DNA from: JAAXIE01 sp965204245
GTDB lineage: Bacteria; Chloroflexota; Dehalococcoidia; Lucifugimonadales; JAAXIE01
DNA: 64,000 nucleotides
Direction of reading: 5' to 3'
Assembly: GCA_965204245.1 (NCBI GenBank)
Contig: CBDBED010000011.1
Coordinates: 1 to 64,000, forward strand
Shown: positions 51,264 through 60,450 of the stretch, piece after piece
How the letters are laid out: every line of letters starts with the position of its first letter
Numbering within the stretch: the first letter of the stretch is position 1
Notes under the pieces: model-generated
The model's database searches: none
Told to the model about the DNA's origin: nothing
What the model saw: the letters and a program-made list of their open reading frames with translations, nothing else
Program-made: the position numbers and the translations under genes

Positions 51264-54200
51264 ATGTTCAAGTCTGTGTCCAGCAGAGTCAGCTTCCCCG
51301 AGATGGAGGAGGGCGTTCTGCAGTTCTGGAAGGAAGAGGACATCTTCCGCCGTACCGAGAGTGAGCGTGAGGGCGGTCCCCGCTTCATGCTTTACGAGGG
51401 GCCGCCCACGGCCAACGGTATGCCGGGTATCCATCATGTGCTGGCGCGGGTGTTCAAGGACATCATCTGCCGTTACAAGACTATGAAGGGATACCAGTGC
51501 CTGCGGAAGGGTGGCTGGGATACCCACGGGCTGCCGGTGGAGTTGGAGGTGGAGCGGGAGCTTGGCCTCACCACCAAGCGGGAGATTGAGAACTACGGCA
51601 TTGAGGAGTTCAACCGGCATTGCCGTGAGAGCGTGTTCCGGTATGTGCGCGAGTGGGAGCGGATGACGGACCGGGTGGGGTTCTGGGTGGACATGGAGGA
51701 CCCGTATGTCACGCTGGACAACTCGTACATTGAGACGGGGTGGTGGATCATCAAGCAGCTATGGGACCAAGGGCTGGTGTACCAGGACATGAAGGGCACG
51801 CCTCATTGTCCCCGGTGCGTCACCAGTCTGAGTTCCCACGAGGTGGCGCTGGGGTATGAGGAGGATACGCCTGATCCGTCGGTGTATATCAAGTTTCGAT
51901 TGAAGGGCTGGGATGCCTCGCGCGGAGATGCGAGCGACATATGCGAGCGTCTGAAGGACCACGGTGATGTGCACTTCCTAGCTTGGACGACCACCCCGTG
52001 GACGCTGCCGGGGAACACGGCGCTGGCTGTGGACCCCGATGCTGAATATAGCTTGGTCCAACAGGAAAGCGGTGACCGGTTGGTGCTGGCATCGGCTTTG
52101 CTGGATGCAGCCGTGAGCGAGCCTCATACGGTGCTGGAGAGGTTCAAAGGGCGGGAGCTTGTGGCCCTCACCTACGAGCCACTCTATGACCCCAGCGAGT
52201 TCGGCATGGACATCAGCCGTTTCTCGGAACGCGGGTTGCTGGAACGCACCAGCGAGTTCCAGCCTAGGGTAATTGAAGCTGATTTCGTGTCCATGGAGGA
52301 CGGCACGGGGATCGTGCATATCGCACCTGCCTTTGGAGACGAGGACTTGGGGGCCGGACGCCAAAACCAGTTGAATTTTGTGCAGAACGTGGACTTGCTG
52401 GGGAATATCACGGGCACGTATCCGTTTGCCGGGAAGTTCGTCAAAGAGGCTGATGAGGACATCATGGCGGACTTGGCGGACCGGGGGCTGCTGCACCGGC
52501 GTGAAGTGTACCGGCATACATATCCCTTCTGCTGGCGTTGCAACACGCCGTTGCTGTATTACGCCAAGACCTCGTGGTATATCCGGACGACGGCAGTGAA
52601 GGACCGGCTGGTCAGCGGGAATAGCGAGATACACTGGAACCCCGGCTATATCCGGGAGGGGCGGTTTGGCGAGTGGTTGCGGAACAACGTGGACTGGGCA
52701 GTGTCGCGGGAACGGTATTGGGGCACGCCCATCCCCATCTGGCACTGCGACGGGTGCGGTTATGACGATTGTATCGGGAGCGTGGGGGAGCTGGCGGAGA
52801 GGTCTTGGAAGGTGCTGGACGATCTCGACCTGCACAGGCCGTATGTGGACGAAATCACCATCTCCTGCCCCAAGTGCAATCATACGATGCACCGCTCGCC
52901 CGAGGTGCTGGACGCATGGTTTGATTCGGGGGCGATGCCCTTCTCGCAGTGGCATGTTCCTCATGAAGTGACCACGGAGGGGTTGAAGTCGGACGGCAGG
53001 TTCCCGGGGGACTACATCTGCGAGGCGGTAGACCAGACGCGCGGGTGGTTCTACAGCCTGCACGCGCTGTCCACGCTGCTTACGCAGGAGCCGTGCTTCC
53101 GCAACGTCATCTGCTTGGGGCTGATTCTGGACGACAAGGGCCAGAAGATGAGCAAGCACACGGGGAACGTGGTGGACCCGTGGAGCGTGATCAACGCTCA
53201 TGGGGCAGATGCCACGCGGTGGTACCTGTTCACCGCGTCGGCGCCTGGGGAGCCGAGGCGATTTTCGGATTCGCTGGTGAACGAGGTGGTGCGTCGCTTC
53301 CTGCTGACACTGTGGAACGTCTACTCTTTCTTTACGACCTATGCCTCGCTGGACGACTTCCATCCGGACCAAGTGCCGGCCGACTGGAAGCCGCGGGCCG
53401 AACTGGACCGCTGGCTGCTGTCGGAGTTGAACGTGCTGGTGGGCGAGGTCACCCAGTCCTTTGAAGAGTACGACCCCACCACGGGTGGCCGCCGCATACA
53501 GGAGTTCGTGGACAGGCTATCCAACTGGTATGTGCGTCGCAGTCGACGTCGTTTCTGGAAGAGCGATAGCGACGAGGACAAGCTGGACGCCTATGCCACC
53601 CTGTATCGCTGCCTTACCACGGTGGGACGGTTGCTGGCACCCTATACGCCCTTTGTGGCTGAGGAGATGTACCAGAATTTGGAGCGGACGGCATACTCCG
53701 ACGCTCCGGGCAGCGTGCATCTGGCTCTGTTCCCCGAGGTGGATGAGGGCCTCATCGACCAGCCTCTGGTGGAACACACGCGCTTGGCCATGCGGCTAGC
53801 CAGCCTCGGGCGCAGCGCACGGTCGAAATCCGGCATCAAGGTGAGGCAGCCGTTGCCGCAGGTGGTGATCGGCCCTTGGCAGGCGGCGGACGAGGGTGCG
53901 TTGCAGCTTATTGGACCGCAACTGCTGGACGAACTGAACGTGAAATCGTGCGATGTGTCGTACGGGCCCTCGGAGATGGTGCAGGCTGCCCGGTCGCAAC
54001 TGGGAGAGCAGGCTGAGGGCGTTGTGTCGGTGGATTGGCCATCCGCTGGGGGTAATGGTGACGGGAGTCAGCACCACCGCTATTCGGTCGCCTTGGATCA
54101 AGCTTGGATGGTGGCCATCGACACCACCGTGACGGACGACCTGAGAGACGAGGGGACAGCGCGGGAGGTGGTGCACCGTATCCAGAACCTGCGCCGGTCG

Positions 54201-54410
54201 GGGGGGTTTGAGCTGACGGATCGCATCACGACGTTCTATGGCGGAGAGGGGTTGGATGAGGTGCGGAGGGTCATGAATGAGTATGCTCCTTATATCCAGC
54301 AGGAGACGCTGTCGGAGGAGTTGGTGGAGGGGGCTGCGCCGGAGGGGATTGCTACGGAGACGCTGAAGGTGGAGGGGGCGGAGGTGGTGTTGGGGGTGCG
54401 GAGGGTGTAG
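51264..54410 (+). CDS. ileS: Isoleucyl-tRNA synthetase, type 2-like, with GIHH signature
   Basis: 1048 residues. It charges tRNA-Ile. The class I signature that normally reads HIGH is GIHH here (Gly55-Ile-His-His58, bases 51426-51437) in EGPPTANGMPGIHHVLARVF. The second signature is KMSKH (residues 628-632). The editing domain holds the TTPWTLPGNTALAVDP block, and zinc-type Cys pairs occur in GTPHCPRC and CDGCGYDDC. It begins MFKSVSSRVSFPEMEEGVLQ, the pattern of eukaryote-like type 2 IleRS. Swapped HXGH to GXHH is a known variant of type 2 IleRS linked with very high mupirocin resistance. A single copy in this window. Confidence 0.95.
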   Translation: MFKSVSSRVSFPEMEEGVLQFWKEEDIFRRTESEREGGPRFMLYEGPPTANGMPGIHHVLARVFKDIICRYKTMKGYQCLRKGGWDTHGLPVELEVERELGLTTKREIENYGIEEFNRHCRESVFRYVREWERMTDRVGFWVDMEDPYVTLDNSYIETGWWIIKQLWDQGLVYQDMKGTPHCPRCVTSLSSHEVALGYEEDTPDPSVYIKFRLKGWDASRGDASDICERLKDHGDVHFLAWTTTPWTLPGNTALAVDPDAEYSLVQQESGDRLVLASALLDAAVSEPHTVLERFKGRELVALTYEPLYDPSEFGMDISRFSERGLLERTSEFQPRVIEADFVSMEDGTGIVHIAPAFGDEDLGAGRQNQLNFVQNVDLLGNITGTYPFAGKFVKEADEDIMADLADRGLLHRREVYRHTYPFCWRCNTPLLYYAKTSWYIRTTAVKDRLVSGNSEIHWNPGYIREGRFGEWLRNNVDWAVSRERYWGTPIPIWHCDGCGYDDCIGSVGELAERSWKVLDDLDLHRPYVDEITISCPKCNHTMHRSPEVLDAWFDSGAMPFSQWHVPHEVTTEGLKSDGRFPGDYICEAVDQTRGWFYSLHALSTLLTQEPCFRNVICLGLILDDKGQKMSKHTGNVVDPWSVINAHGADATRWYLFTASAPGEPRRFSDSLVNEVVRRFLLTLWNVYSFFTTYASLDDFHPDQVPADWKPRAELDRWLLSELNVLVGEVTQSFEEYDPTTGGRRIQEFVDRLSNWYVRRSRRRFWKSDSDEDKLDAYATLYRCLTTVGRLLAPYTPFVAEEMYQNLERTAYSDAPGSVHLALFPEVDEGLIDQPLVEHTRLAMRLASLGRSARSKSGIKVRQPLPQVVIGPWQAADEGALQLIGPQLLDELNVKSCDVSYGPSEMVQAARSQLGEQAEGVVSVDWPSAGGNGDGSQHHRYSVALDQAWMVAIDTTVTDDLRDEGTAREVVHRIQNLRRSGGFELTDRITTFYGGEGLDEVRRVMNEYAPYIQQETLSEELVEGAAPEGIATETLKVEGAEVVLGVRRV

Positions 54411-54457
54411 GTGGGGGGTGCGTCAGGGTATGGAGCAGGGCTAGGATATTGCGACCA

Positions 54458-54856
54458 CTAAGAGGTAACGAGACGTTCCCACACGATTCCGTCTACGTGT
54501 TCAAAGTGGCCATCCGCTGAAATCAGATCGGCTTGGTTCTCCATAGCTTGTGCTGCGATCCATGTGTCGTTGCTTGGAATCGGCCTGCCTTTAGCACGAA
54601 GCGATGCCACTATCATGGAATAGTAGTCTGCTGTGACTGATGTCACGTGTATTAGCGATACGTAGTGACTGTCCAAGAATGAGCGCAGTTCTGACATGTT
54701 TTGTGTGAGGCGGGTTCCTTGGCGAAACCCGGCCATCAGCTCACCAAGTACAATTACCGATATCAGGATTTCGTCCGCGTTACGTAAAATCTCCGAGACC
54801 TGCCGATTACCACTTATGAACAGGGAGTATGCATTCGAATCTAGCAGAACCCTCAT
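54458..54856 (-). CDS. PIN-domain toxin (VapC/FitB-type)
   Basis: About 132 residues from the ATG overlapping the antitoxin stop (ATGA). MRVLLDSNAYSLFISGN (Asp), ISVIVLGELMAGFRQGTRL (Glu), PIPSNDTWIAAQAMENQADL (Asp) and ISADGHFEHVDGI (Asp) provide the four PIN acidic residues. A second toxin-antitoxin pair, unrelated in sequence to the one at 50449, on the other side of ileS. Confidence 0.87.
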   Translation of the reverse strand: MRVLLDSNAYSLFISGNRQVSEILRNADEILISVIVLGELMAGFRQGTRLTQNMSELRSFLDSHYVSLIHVTSVTADYYSMIVASLRAKGRPIPSNDTWIAAQAMENQADLISADGHFEHVDGIVWERLVTS

Positions 54857-55119
54857 TTCCAAGCGGACTCGTCGAAGGTATCCAAGTCACGCAATACGGC
54901 ATTGAATTCCTCCGCCTGTTCGGGGGTCCAAGTTCCCATTAGGTGGTCCAGTGAGGAGCCGACCTTGTCTCCCGGCTTTCCCTTATGGTCAGTTAAACCA
55001 ACGCCCTCTCTGAGCAGCTTCAAGGCTAATTGGTTGAGGGTGATGCCCTCAAGTTCCGCCAGCCTGTGTAGACGGGCACTCAGTTCGTCGTCCAAACCTG
55101 TTAACGTGATTTGTTCCAT
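54853..55119 (-). CDS. Antitoxin with ribbon-helix-helix-like N-terminus
   Basis: 88 residues starting MEQITLTGLDDELSARLHRL then AELEGITLNQLALKLLREGV, a FitA/VapB-like DNA-binding start, and a C-terminal tail MGTWTPEQAEEFNAVLRDLD that would wrap the toxin. Coupled to the PIN gene by ATGA. Confidence 0.82.
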   Translation of the reverse strand: MEQITLTGLDDELSARLHRLAELEGITLNQLALKLLREGVGLTDHKGKPGDKVGSSLDHLMGTWTPEQAEEFNAVLRDLDTFDESAWK

Positions 55120-55156
55120 TTCAAATTCCCTCGAGTCGTACCACACTGACCTTATT

Positions 55157-55876
55157 CTACACTCCAGCCAATCCTATGGCTTCCCGCTGCATGCGGAATA
55201 CGGGTTGCAAGCCTTCTTGGGCTAGGGCGAGGACCTGTGGGAGTAGGTCTTGGGGGAAGGGGGCGCCTTCGGTGGCGCCGTGGACTTCTACGATTTCGCC
55301 TTGGCTGGTCATGACTATGGTGAAGTCGACTTGGGCATCCTGGTCTTCGGCGTAGGTGAGGTCGAGGAGCAGTTCTCCTTTGATGAGGCCGACGCTGACG
55401 GCGGCTACTTGGCCAGTGAGCGGGGGAGGCTGGCTGATAACGCCGCCATTGATGAGGGTGCGACAGGCTAGGTTGAGGGCGACGTAGGCACCGTTGATGG
55501 CGGTGGTACGGGTACCTCCGTCGGCTTGGAGGACGTCGCAGTCGATTTGGATGGTTCGTTCGCCGAGGGCGGTGCGGTCGATGATGGCACGTAGGCTGCG
55601 TCCGACCAAACGCTGGATTTCTGCGGAGCGCCCCCGCACAGTGGTCTCGCGCCGGGTGCGGGTGAGGGTGGAGCGGGGCAGCATGGCGTATTCGGCGGTG
55701 ACCCAGCCTGTGCCGGCACCGCGCAGGAAGGGCGGGACGCGCTCCTCCACGGAGGCGGCACAGATGACGCGGGTCAGGCCCATCTCCATCAGGGCCGAAC
55801 CTTCGGCGAAAGATTGGTAGCCCGGTTGCAGATTCAGAGGACGAATCTCGTTGTTGGCGCGCCCGTCAGACCTCAT
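55157..55876 (-). CDS. rph: Ribonuclease PH
   Basis: 239 residues: RSDGRANNEIRPLNLQPGYQ, MGLTRVICAASVEERVPPFL, TRTRRETTVRGRSAEIQRLV, IDCDVLQADGGTRTTAINGA and LLLDLTYAEDQDAQVDFTIV are the standard blocks, with the conserved Arg-rich phosphate-binding region and DVLQADGGTRTA site intact. Phosphorolytic 3' trimming of tRNA precursors. Located beside comEC on the same strand. Confidence 0.95.
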   Translation of the reverse strand: MRSDGRANNEIRPLNLQPGYQSFAEGSALMEMGLTRVICAASVEERVPPFLRGAGTGWVTAEYAMLPRSTLTRTRRETTVRGRSAEIQRLVGRSLRAIIDRTALGERTIQIDCDVLQADGGTRTTAINGAYVALNLACRTLINGGVISQPPPLTGQVAAVSVGLIKGELLLDLTYAEDQDAQVDFTIVMTSQGEIVEVHGATEGAPFPQDLLPQVLALAQEGLQPVFRMQREAIGLAGV

Positions 55877-55934
55877 GAATAATCGTGACCTCCCTTGGAT
55901 GACCTATATCCGAGTATAGCAACTGGACGCTGGC

Positions 55935-58421
55935 CTAGCGGTCGGTGTGTAGCCAGAGCCTGCGCCCGTCGGTGGAAAGGCGGATGCTGCCCCTGTCGGC
56001 AGTGGCAAGGATGCGTTTGGCGGGAAGCACGTCATGCAGGCGGGCCATAACAAGCGGTGAAGGGTGCCCGAAGGGGTTGTCCTTGCCCGCCGAGACTACT
56101 GCGACGTCAGGGCTCACCGAGCGGAGGAAGGGTGGGGTGCTGGAGGTGTTGCTGCCGTGGTGGGCCACCTTGAGGACGGTGGAGTCGAGGCTCGAGTAGT
56201 ATCGCAGCAATTCTGCTTCAGCCTCGGCCTCGATGTCGGCAGCGAGCAAGAAGCTGACCTCGCCATAGGCCAGCCGCAGTACGGCTCCGCTGTTGTTGCG
56301 GCTGGACAGGTCGTTCTCCGGTGGCGGGTGCAGGACATCCAAGCGGAGCGGCTCGCCCAAGTCGATGGTCTGGCCCCGTTTTGCTGGAAGGCGGATTAGC
56401 TGCCGGTCTGCCAAGGCTTTCTCCCAGCCGGCATAAAGCGGGCTCTCTGAGTTGAAACCTCCCTGCATGACTCCTCCGACATCGTAGCGGTCCACCACGT
56501 CCACCAAGCCGACGAAATGGTCTTCGTCGCCGTGGGTTAGCACCACGAGGTCCAAATCACGGTCCCAGAAGCTGGTGCGGTCGTCCAAGTGGCGGTGAGC
56601 AGTGCGGGCTGCGGGGCCTCCGTCCACCAAGATGCGCTTGCCTGCCGGGCTTTCAATGAGGATGGAGTCGCCTTGGCCGACATCGAGGAAGGTGACGTGC
56701 AGCCTGCCGTCGCCACTGCTGAGTACTCTGATCCAAAGCACGGCTGCCGCCGCGACGAGGATGATGAGTAGCGCGGCACGGGTGGCGGCCAGCGCGGAGG
56801 TATGGCCCTGATCAACTTCGGGTAAGGGAAGTTGATCAGGGTGCTGGGTCGATGATGGCCAAATCCTGGTTAGAGCGTCACGAACCCCATTCCATGCCGC
56901 CCGCACTGGTTTCCGCCCCGGCGATGCTACCAGCAAGGCCAATGCAGCGTAGTAGGCGACCACCAGGATTTCCGGTATGCCGGGTACGGCGAAGGTGGAC
57001 CCGGGAACACGGGCTACCAAGCCCACCAGTTCCAAGGTATAAGTGAGGGGTATCCAAGCGAACCAGCCAACGGCCTCCCCCAAGGGGCCGTAGACCGAGG
57101 CGACGATCAAGGCTAGAGCCGAACCACCGAGGAGAAAGGGGATGGCCGGCAGGGCGAGGATGGTAGTGGGGATGCCAAGGGTGGGCAGTTGGTGGAAATT
57201 GAAGGCCACCAAGGGGAGAGTTGCCAGTACAGCAGCAATGGATACGATTAGTCCGCCACGGACATGGTGCAACACGGGGGTCCATACACGTCCGCGAGAT
57301 CCCGCCAATCGCTGGTCTCCGAGCCGAGGCAGAATCAGACCGATGCCGGCTACGGCTGCATAGCTAAGCTGGAAGGAGACATCCAATAACGCTTGGGGAT
57401 TAATCCCGGCCATCACCGCGGCCGCCGCGAGCATGGCCGTCAAGTGACTGCGGGGACGTCCGATGGCCACGGTACAGAGGTAGACGCTGGCCATGATGGC
57501 GGCCCGCTCTACCGGCGGAGCCAAGCCCGTCAGAGCGGCGTAGCCCCAGACGGCAGCCAGAGGCACAATCAAGTAGAAGCCGCGACGGCGTCCCAAGGCA
57601 AAGGCACTGGCCCCCAGTGTGAGGAACAGTATGACGCCCACGTGCAGTCCCGATACTGCCAGCAGATGGGACGTGCCGCTGGCGCGGAAATCTTCTCCGA
57701 TGTCGTCGGGGAGTGCGTCCCGCTTTCCGAGGAGGAGTGCTTGGGCGAGGGCGGACTGGGTCTGGGGCAGAATTTGGTCCAGCCGTGAGGAAGCCCCTTG
57801 CCTGATATCGTGAAGCAGGGCCCGCAGTGCGTTGCCTTGTCCTTCTCCAACGAACTCAACTTGCGGGAAGGCTGAGGTGTGATAGATGCCCTGCCGCTCC
57901 AAGTAGGCGGGATAGTCGAAATCGCCGAACGGCTTGGGCTTCTCAAGGCTGCCTCGAAGGACCAGTCCGTCTCCGTACCGGAAATAGGGCCTGTCGCGGA
58001 TTTCAACTAAAGATGACGGCGGGCGGGCGACAACCAGGACCTTGGCCTCGAAGGGCGTCCAAGAGTCGTGGGCGCTCTCTTCACTGTTGGACTCGCCGTA
58101 GGAGATGCGTTGGGCCTCGAATACGAACCGCTCGGATGCACCTGCAAGCTCCGGACCGCTGGTGACCGTGCCTGACAGCGCGACCTCCCCTGCAGGGGAA
58201 GTGATGACCGAGGGAACAGGCAACAACTCGACTCGGAGTACTCCAAGCAACAACACCAGTCCGGCCAAGGAGAGGGGGATGCTCCAGCGGGCCCTTCTCA
58301 ACAGGGGCGCAGCGGCCGCCGATGCCAGCATGAACAAGACAAGGACCGGTAGTGGGAAGTTGAGGTGGATGCCAGCGAGCAGGCCGGCTATCCACGCGAG
58401 ACCGAGGGTAATCAGGGCCAT
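55935..58421 (-). CDS. comEC: ComEC/Rec2 DNA-uptake channel with metallo-beta-lactamase domain
   Basis: 828 residues: DUF4131-like N-terminal membrane region, the competence domain with about eight helices (LLLGKRDALPDDIGEDFRAS, SGTSHLLAVSGLHVGVILFL), and a C-terminal metallo-beta-lactamase-fold domain (DVGQGDSILIESPAGKRILV, LTHGDEDHFVGLVDVV, KVAHHGSNTSSTP). It carries single-stranded DNA across the inner membrane during transformation. All three parts are present. ComEA is at 59695. Confidence 0.93.
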   Translation of the reverse strand: MALITLGLAWIAGLLAGIHLNFPLPVLVLFMLASAAAAPLLRRARWSIPLSLAGLVLLLGVLRVELLPVPSVITSPAGEVALSGTVTSGPELAGASERFVFEAQRISYGESNSEESAHDSWTPFEAKVLVVARPPSSLVEIRDRPYFRYGDGLVLRGSLEKPKPFGDFDYPAYLERQGIYHTSAFPQVEFVGEGQGNALRALLHDIRQGASSRLDQILPQTQSALAQALLLGKRDALPDDIGEDFRASGTSHLLAVSGLHVGVILFLTLGASAFALGRRRGFYLIVPLAAVWGYAALTGLAPPVERAAIMASVYLCTVAIGRPRSHLTAMLAAAAVMAGINPQALLDVSFQLSYAAVAGIGLILPRLGDQRLAGSRGRVWTPVLHHVRGGLIVSIAAVLATLPLVAFNFHQLPTLGIPTTILALPAIPFLLGGSALALIVASVYGPLGEAVGWFAWIPLTYTLELVGLVARVPGSTFAVPGIPEILVVAYYAALALLVASPGRKPVRAAWNGVRDALTRIWPSSTQHPDQLPLPEVDQGHTSALAATRAALLIILVAAAAVLWIRVLSSGDGRLHVTFLDVGQGDSILIESPAGKRILVDGGPAARTAHRHLDDRTSFWDRDLDLVVLTHGDEDHFVGLVDVVDRYDVGGVMQGGFNSESPLYAGWEKALADRQLIRLPAKRGQTIDLGEPLRLDVLHPPPENDLSSRNNSGAVLRLAYGEVSFLLAADIEAEAEAELLRYYSSLDSTVLKVAHHGSNTSSTPPFLRSVSPDVAVVSAGKDNPFGHPSPLVMARLHDVLPAKRILATADRGSIRLSTDGRRLWLHTDR

Positions 58422-58547
58422 AGCTGTGTGGTTGCGCTAGGCATCAGTAAGGGCAAAAAGGAAGCGGGCCCGCCTCCGGAGCGCACCATCTGGTGGAGAT
58501 GGCTGCTTGGGGGCGCGCCCGCTTCGGGGCTGAAGATAGCGCCGGTT

Positions 58548-59003
58548 CTAGCGAACGGCTTCAAGCTCCAAGGGCTTGGCTGTGCCGCCAGTCTCTTTCA
58601 TGTAGTTCCGGCCGCCTGCCTCGTCCATCATCTCGCAGAAGATCTCCAAGCGGTTGCCATCGGGGTCGAAGAAGTAGACGCTGCGGCTGAGGCCGTGATC
58701 GGTGAGGTGGTCGATCTTGGCGCCGGCATTCAGCAGTCGGCCGTATAGCTGCTTCAGTTCCTCTTCACCACCCTCGATCTGCATGGCGATGTGGTTCAAC
58801 CCGAGCACGCCCTGTTCGGCACCCACGGGGGCCTTGAAGACGGCGATGTCGTGGTGCTGACTGCCAAAGGAGAGGAAGGCCATGTGCCTCTCGGTGTTGT
58901 GGGACATGAGCTCCATGCCCAAGGCCTCGGTGTAGAACTTGATCGAGTCGTCGACGTCCTTGACGTTGAGTACCACGTGTCCAACTTTGTTCACTCGTGG
59001 CAT
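58548..59003 (-). CDS. VOC-family protein, tandem paralogue 1
   Basis: 151 residues. GHVVLNVKDVDDSIKFYTEA (His), VLGLNHIAMQIEGGEEELKQ (His) and YFFDPDGNRLEIFCEMMDEA (Glu) give the metal site of extradiol-type VOC enzymes. The first about 88 residues are nearly identical to the gene at 59072, whereas the last about 60 differ widely. GGAGGACG precedes the start. Likely a ring-cleaving or related lyase; substrate unknown. Confidence 0.88.
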   Translation of the reverse strand: MPRVNKVGHVVLNVKDVDDSIKFYTEALGMELMSHNTERHMAFLSFGSQHHDIAVFKAPVGAEQGVLGLNHIAMQIEGGEEELKQLYGRLLNAGAKIDHLTDHGLSRSVYFFDPDGNRLEIFCEMMDEAGGRNYMKETGGTAKPLELEAVR

Positions 59004-59071
59004 TTCGTCCTCCCTGCGTTAATTGGGTTGCCTTTTAGTATACCCTGCTCTTTTGGTCAAGTCCAAGGCGG

Positions 59072-59533
59072 CTAGTCAGCCCCTACCGGCTCCAAGGCTA
59101 GGGGCTCGTTCCTGCCACCGCCCTCGCGCAGAATCTGCCTGCCCGTCTCGGGGTCCCACTTCTCGGCGAAAATCTCAAGCCGGTTGCCATCGGGGTCGGA
59201 GAAGTAGACGCTGAGGGTGGTGCTGTGCTCGGTGGTGCGCTGCACCTCAGCCCCTGCGTTTAGAAGGCGGGTGTAGAGGTCGCGCAACTCTTCCAGGCCG
59301 CCTTCAATCTGCATGGCGATGTGGTTGAGGCCCAAGCCGCCCTGCTCGGCGCCCACGGGGGCCTTGAAGACTGCGATGTCGTGGTGCTGGCTGCCGAAAG
59401 AGAGGAAGGCCATATGCCTTTCCGTGTTGTGGGACATGAGTTCCATACCCAAGGCCTCGGTATAGAACTTGATGGAGTCGTCCACGTCCCGGACATTGAG
59501 CACCACATGACCGACCTTGTTGATTCGTGGCAT
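59072..59533 (-). CDS. VOC-family protein, tandem paralogue 2
   Basis: 153 residues from the ATG at 59533 (GGGAGGACGAC upstream). Same metal positions (GHVVLNV, LGLNHIAMQ, NRLEIFAE). Compared with paralogue 1 only about four changes occur before residue 80, but the C-terminal third (EVQRTTEHSTTLSVYFSDPD...) is quite different. This is a recent duplication or gene conversion of the N-terminal half, with separate specialisation of the other half. Confidence 0.88.
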   Translation of the reverse strand: MPRINKVGHVVLNVRDVDDSIKFYTEALGMELMSHNTERHMAFLSFGSQHHDIAVFKAPVGAEQGGLGLNHIAMQIEGGLEELRDLYTRLLNAGAEVQRTTEHSTTLSVYFSDPDGNRLEIFAEKWDPETGRQILREGGGRNEPLALEPVGAD

Positions 59534-59694
59534 GTCGTCCTCCCTGATGCTGAGGGTTGAGGCAGTATATCCCAAGGCATGAATAGGAGTCCAAAAGGGC
59601 GGTCAACGGGGCCATTCCATCGCTCTGAGAACGCGACTGGGCCTGTAAGGGAACCACACCAATAACGGCACCCGCCCAGACGACATATGCCCGA

Positions 59695-60261
59695 CTATCG
59701 TACCTCTATGAGGTCCTGGAGGGACTCGAAGATACCTGGGCCGATGCCGTCAACCTCCATGATGTCGGCGGGGCTGTCGAAGCCGCCGTTTTGCTGGCGA
59801 TAGGTAACGATGGCATTGGCCCTTGCCTCGCCAATGTTCGGCAGTTCCTGCAGGGCATCAATGTCGGCCTCGTTGATATTGAGCTTTCCTGCCACAGTCC
59901 TCGTATCACCCGGAGGGACAGGGGTGGAGGCTTCTCCGATGTGCGGGATGTGGAGATGGTCTTCATCGCGAATTCTGAGGGCTTGATTGACAACCAGCAG
60001 GTCCGCGTCAACGGTCGGCCCGCCAGCCGCCACCAGCGCGTCCACCAGGCGGTCGCCTTCCTGTAGCTGGTAGACGCCGGGGCGGGCCACCGCCCCCGAC
60101 ACGAACACTTTTAGTTCAGGGGGCGGCGTGGGTGGAGGCAAGACAACTTCGACTCCCGGCGGTGAGGACGGGATTGCCCATACGACCAGTCCAGCTACGA
60201 CAGCCGCGGTCGCGATTATGGCTAGCACCCAAGGGTATAAGTTGCGGTTTGATGAAGCCAA
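59695..60261 (-). CDS. comEA: ComEA DNA receptor (SLBB plus helix-hairpin-helix)
   Basis: 188 residues. N-terminal membrane anchor (VLAIIATAAVVAGLVVWAIP), an SLBB domain (LKVFVSGAVARPGVYQLQEG) and two C-terminal helix-hairpin-helix motifs (NINEADIDALQELPNIGEAR, IMEVDGIGPGIFESLQDL). Binds double-stranded DNA outside the membrane and passes it to ComEC. The two competence genes are separated here only by the VOC pair. Confidence 0.92.
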   Translation of the reverse strand: MASSNRNLYPWVLAIIATAAVVAGLVVWAIPSSPPGVEVVLPPPTPPPELKVFVSGAVARPGVYQLQEGDRLVDALVAAGGPTVDADLLVVNQALRIRDEDHLHIPHIGEASTPVPPGDTRTVAGKLNINEADIDALQELPNIGEARANAIVTYRQQNGGFDSPADIMEVDGIGPGIFESLQDLIEVR

Positions 60262-60450
60262 TAGAGAGCCGATGGGAGAGCTTGATTGCTGGCGGGCCCC
60301 ATGGACCGTTGCGAGGATGTGCGGAGGGCCGTTGGGCCAAGTTGCCAGCTACGGATGTGGCTGATTATAATTGCGCCACTCTGCCGCCGAAAGGGGCCGA
60401 GGCCGAATGAGGCCGGGACCGAAAAGGGCCGAGCCGAAAGGGGAATATCG

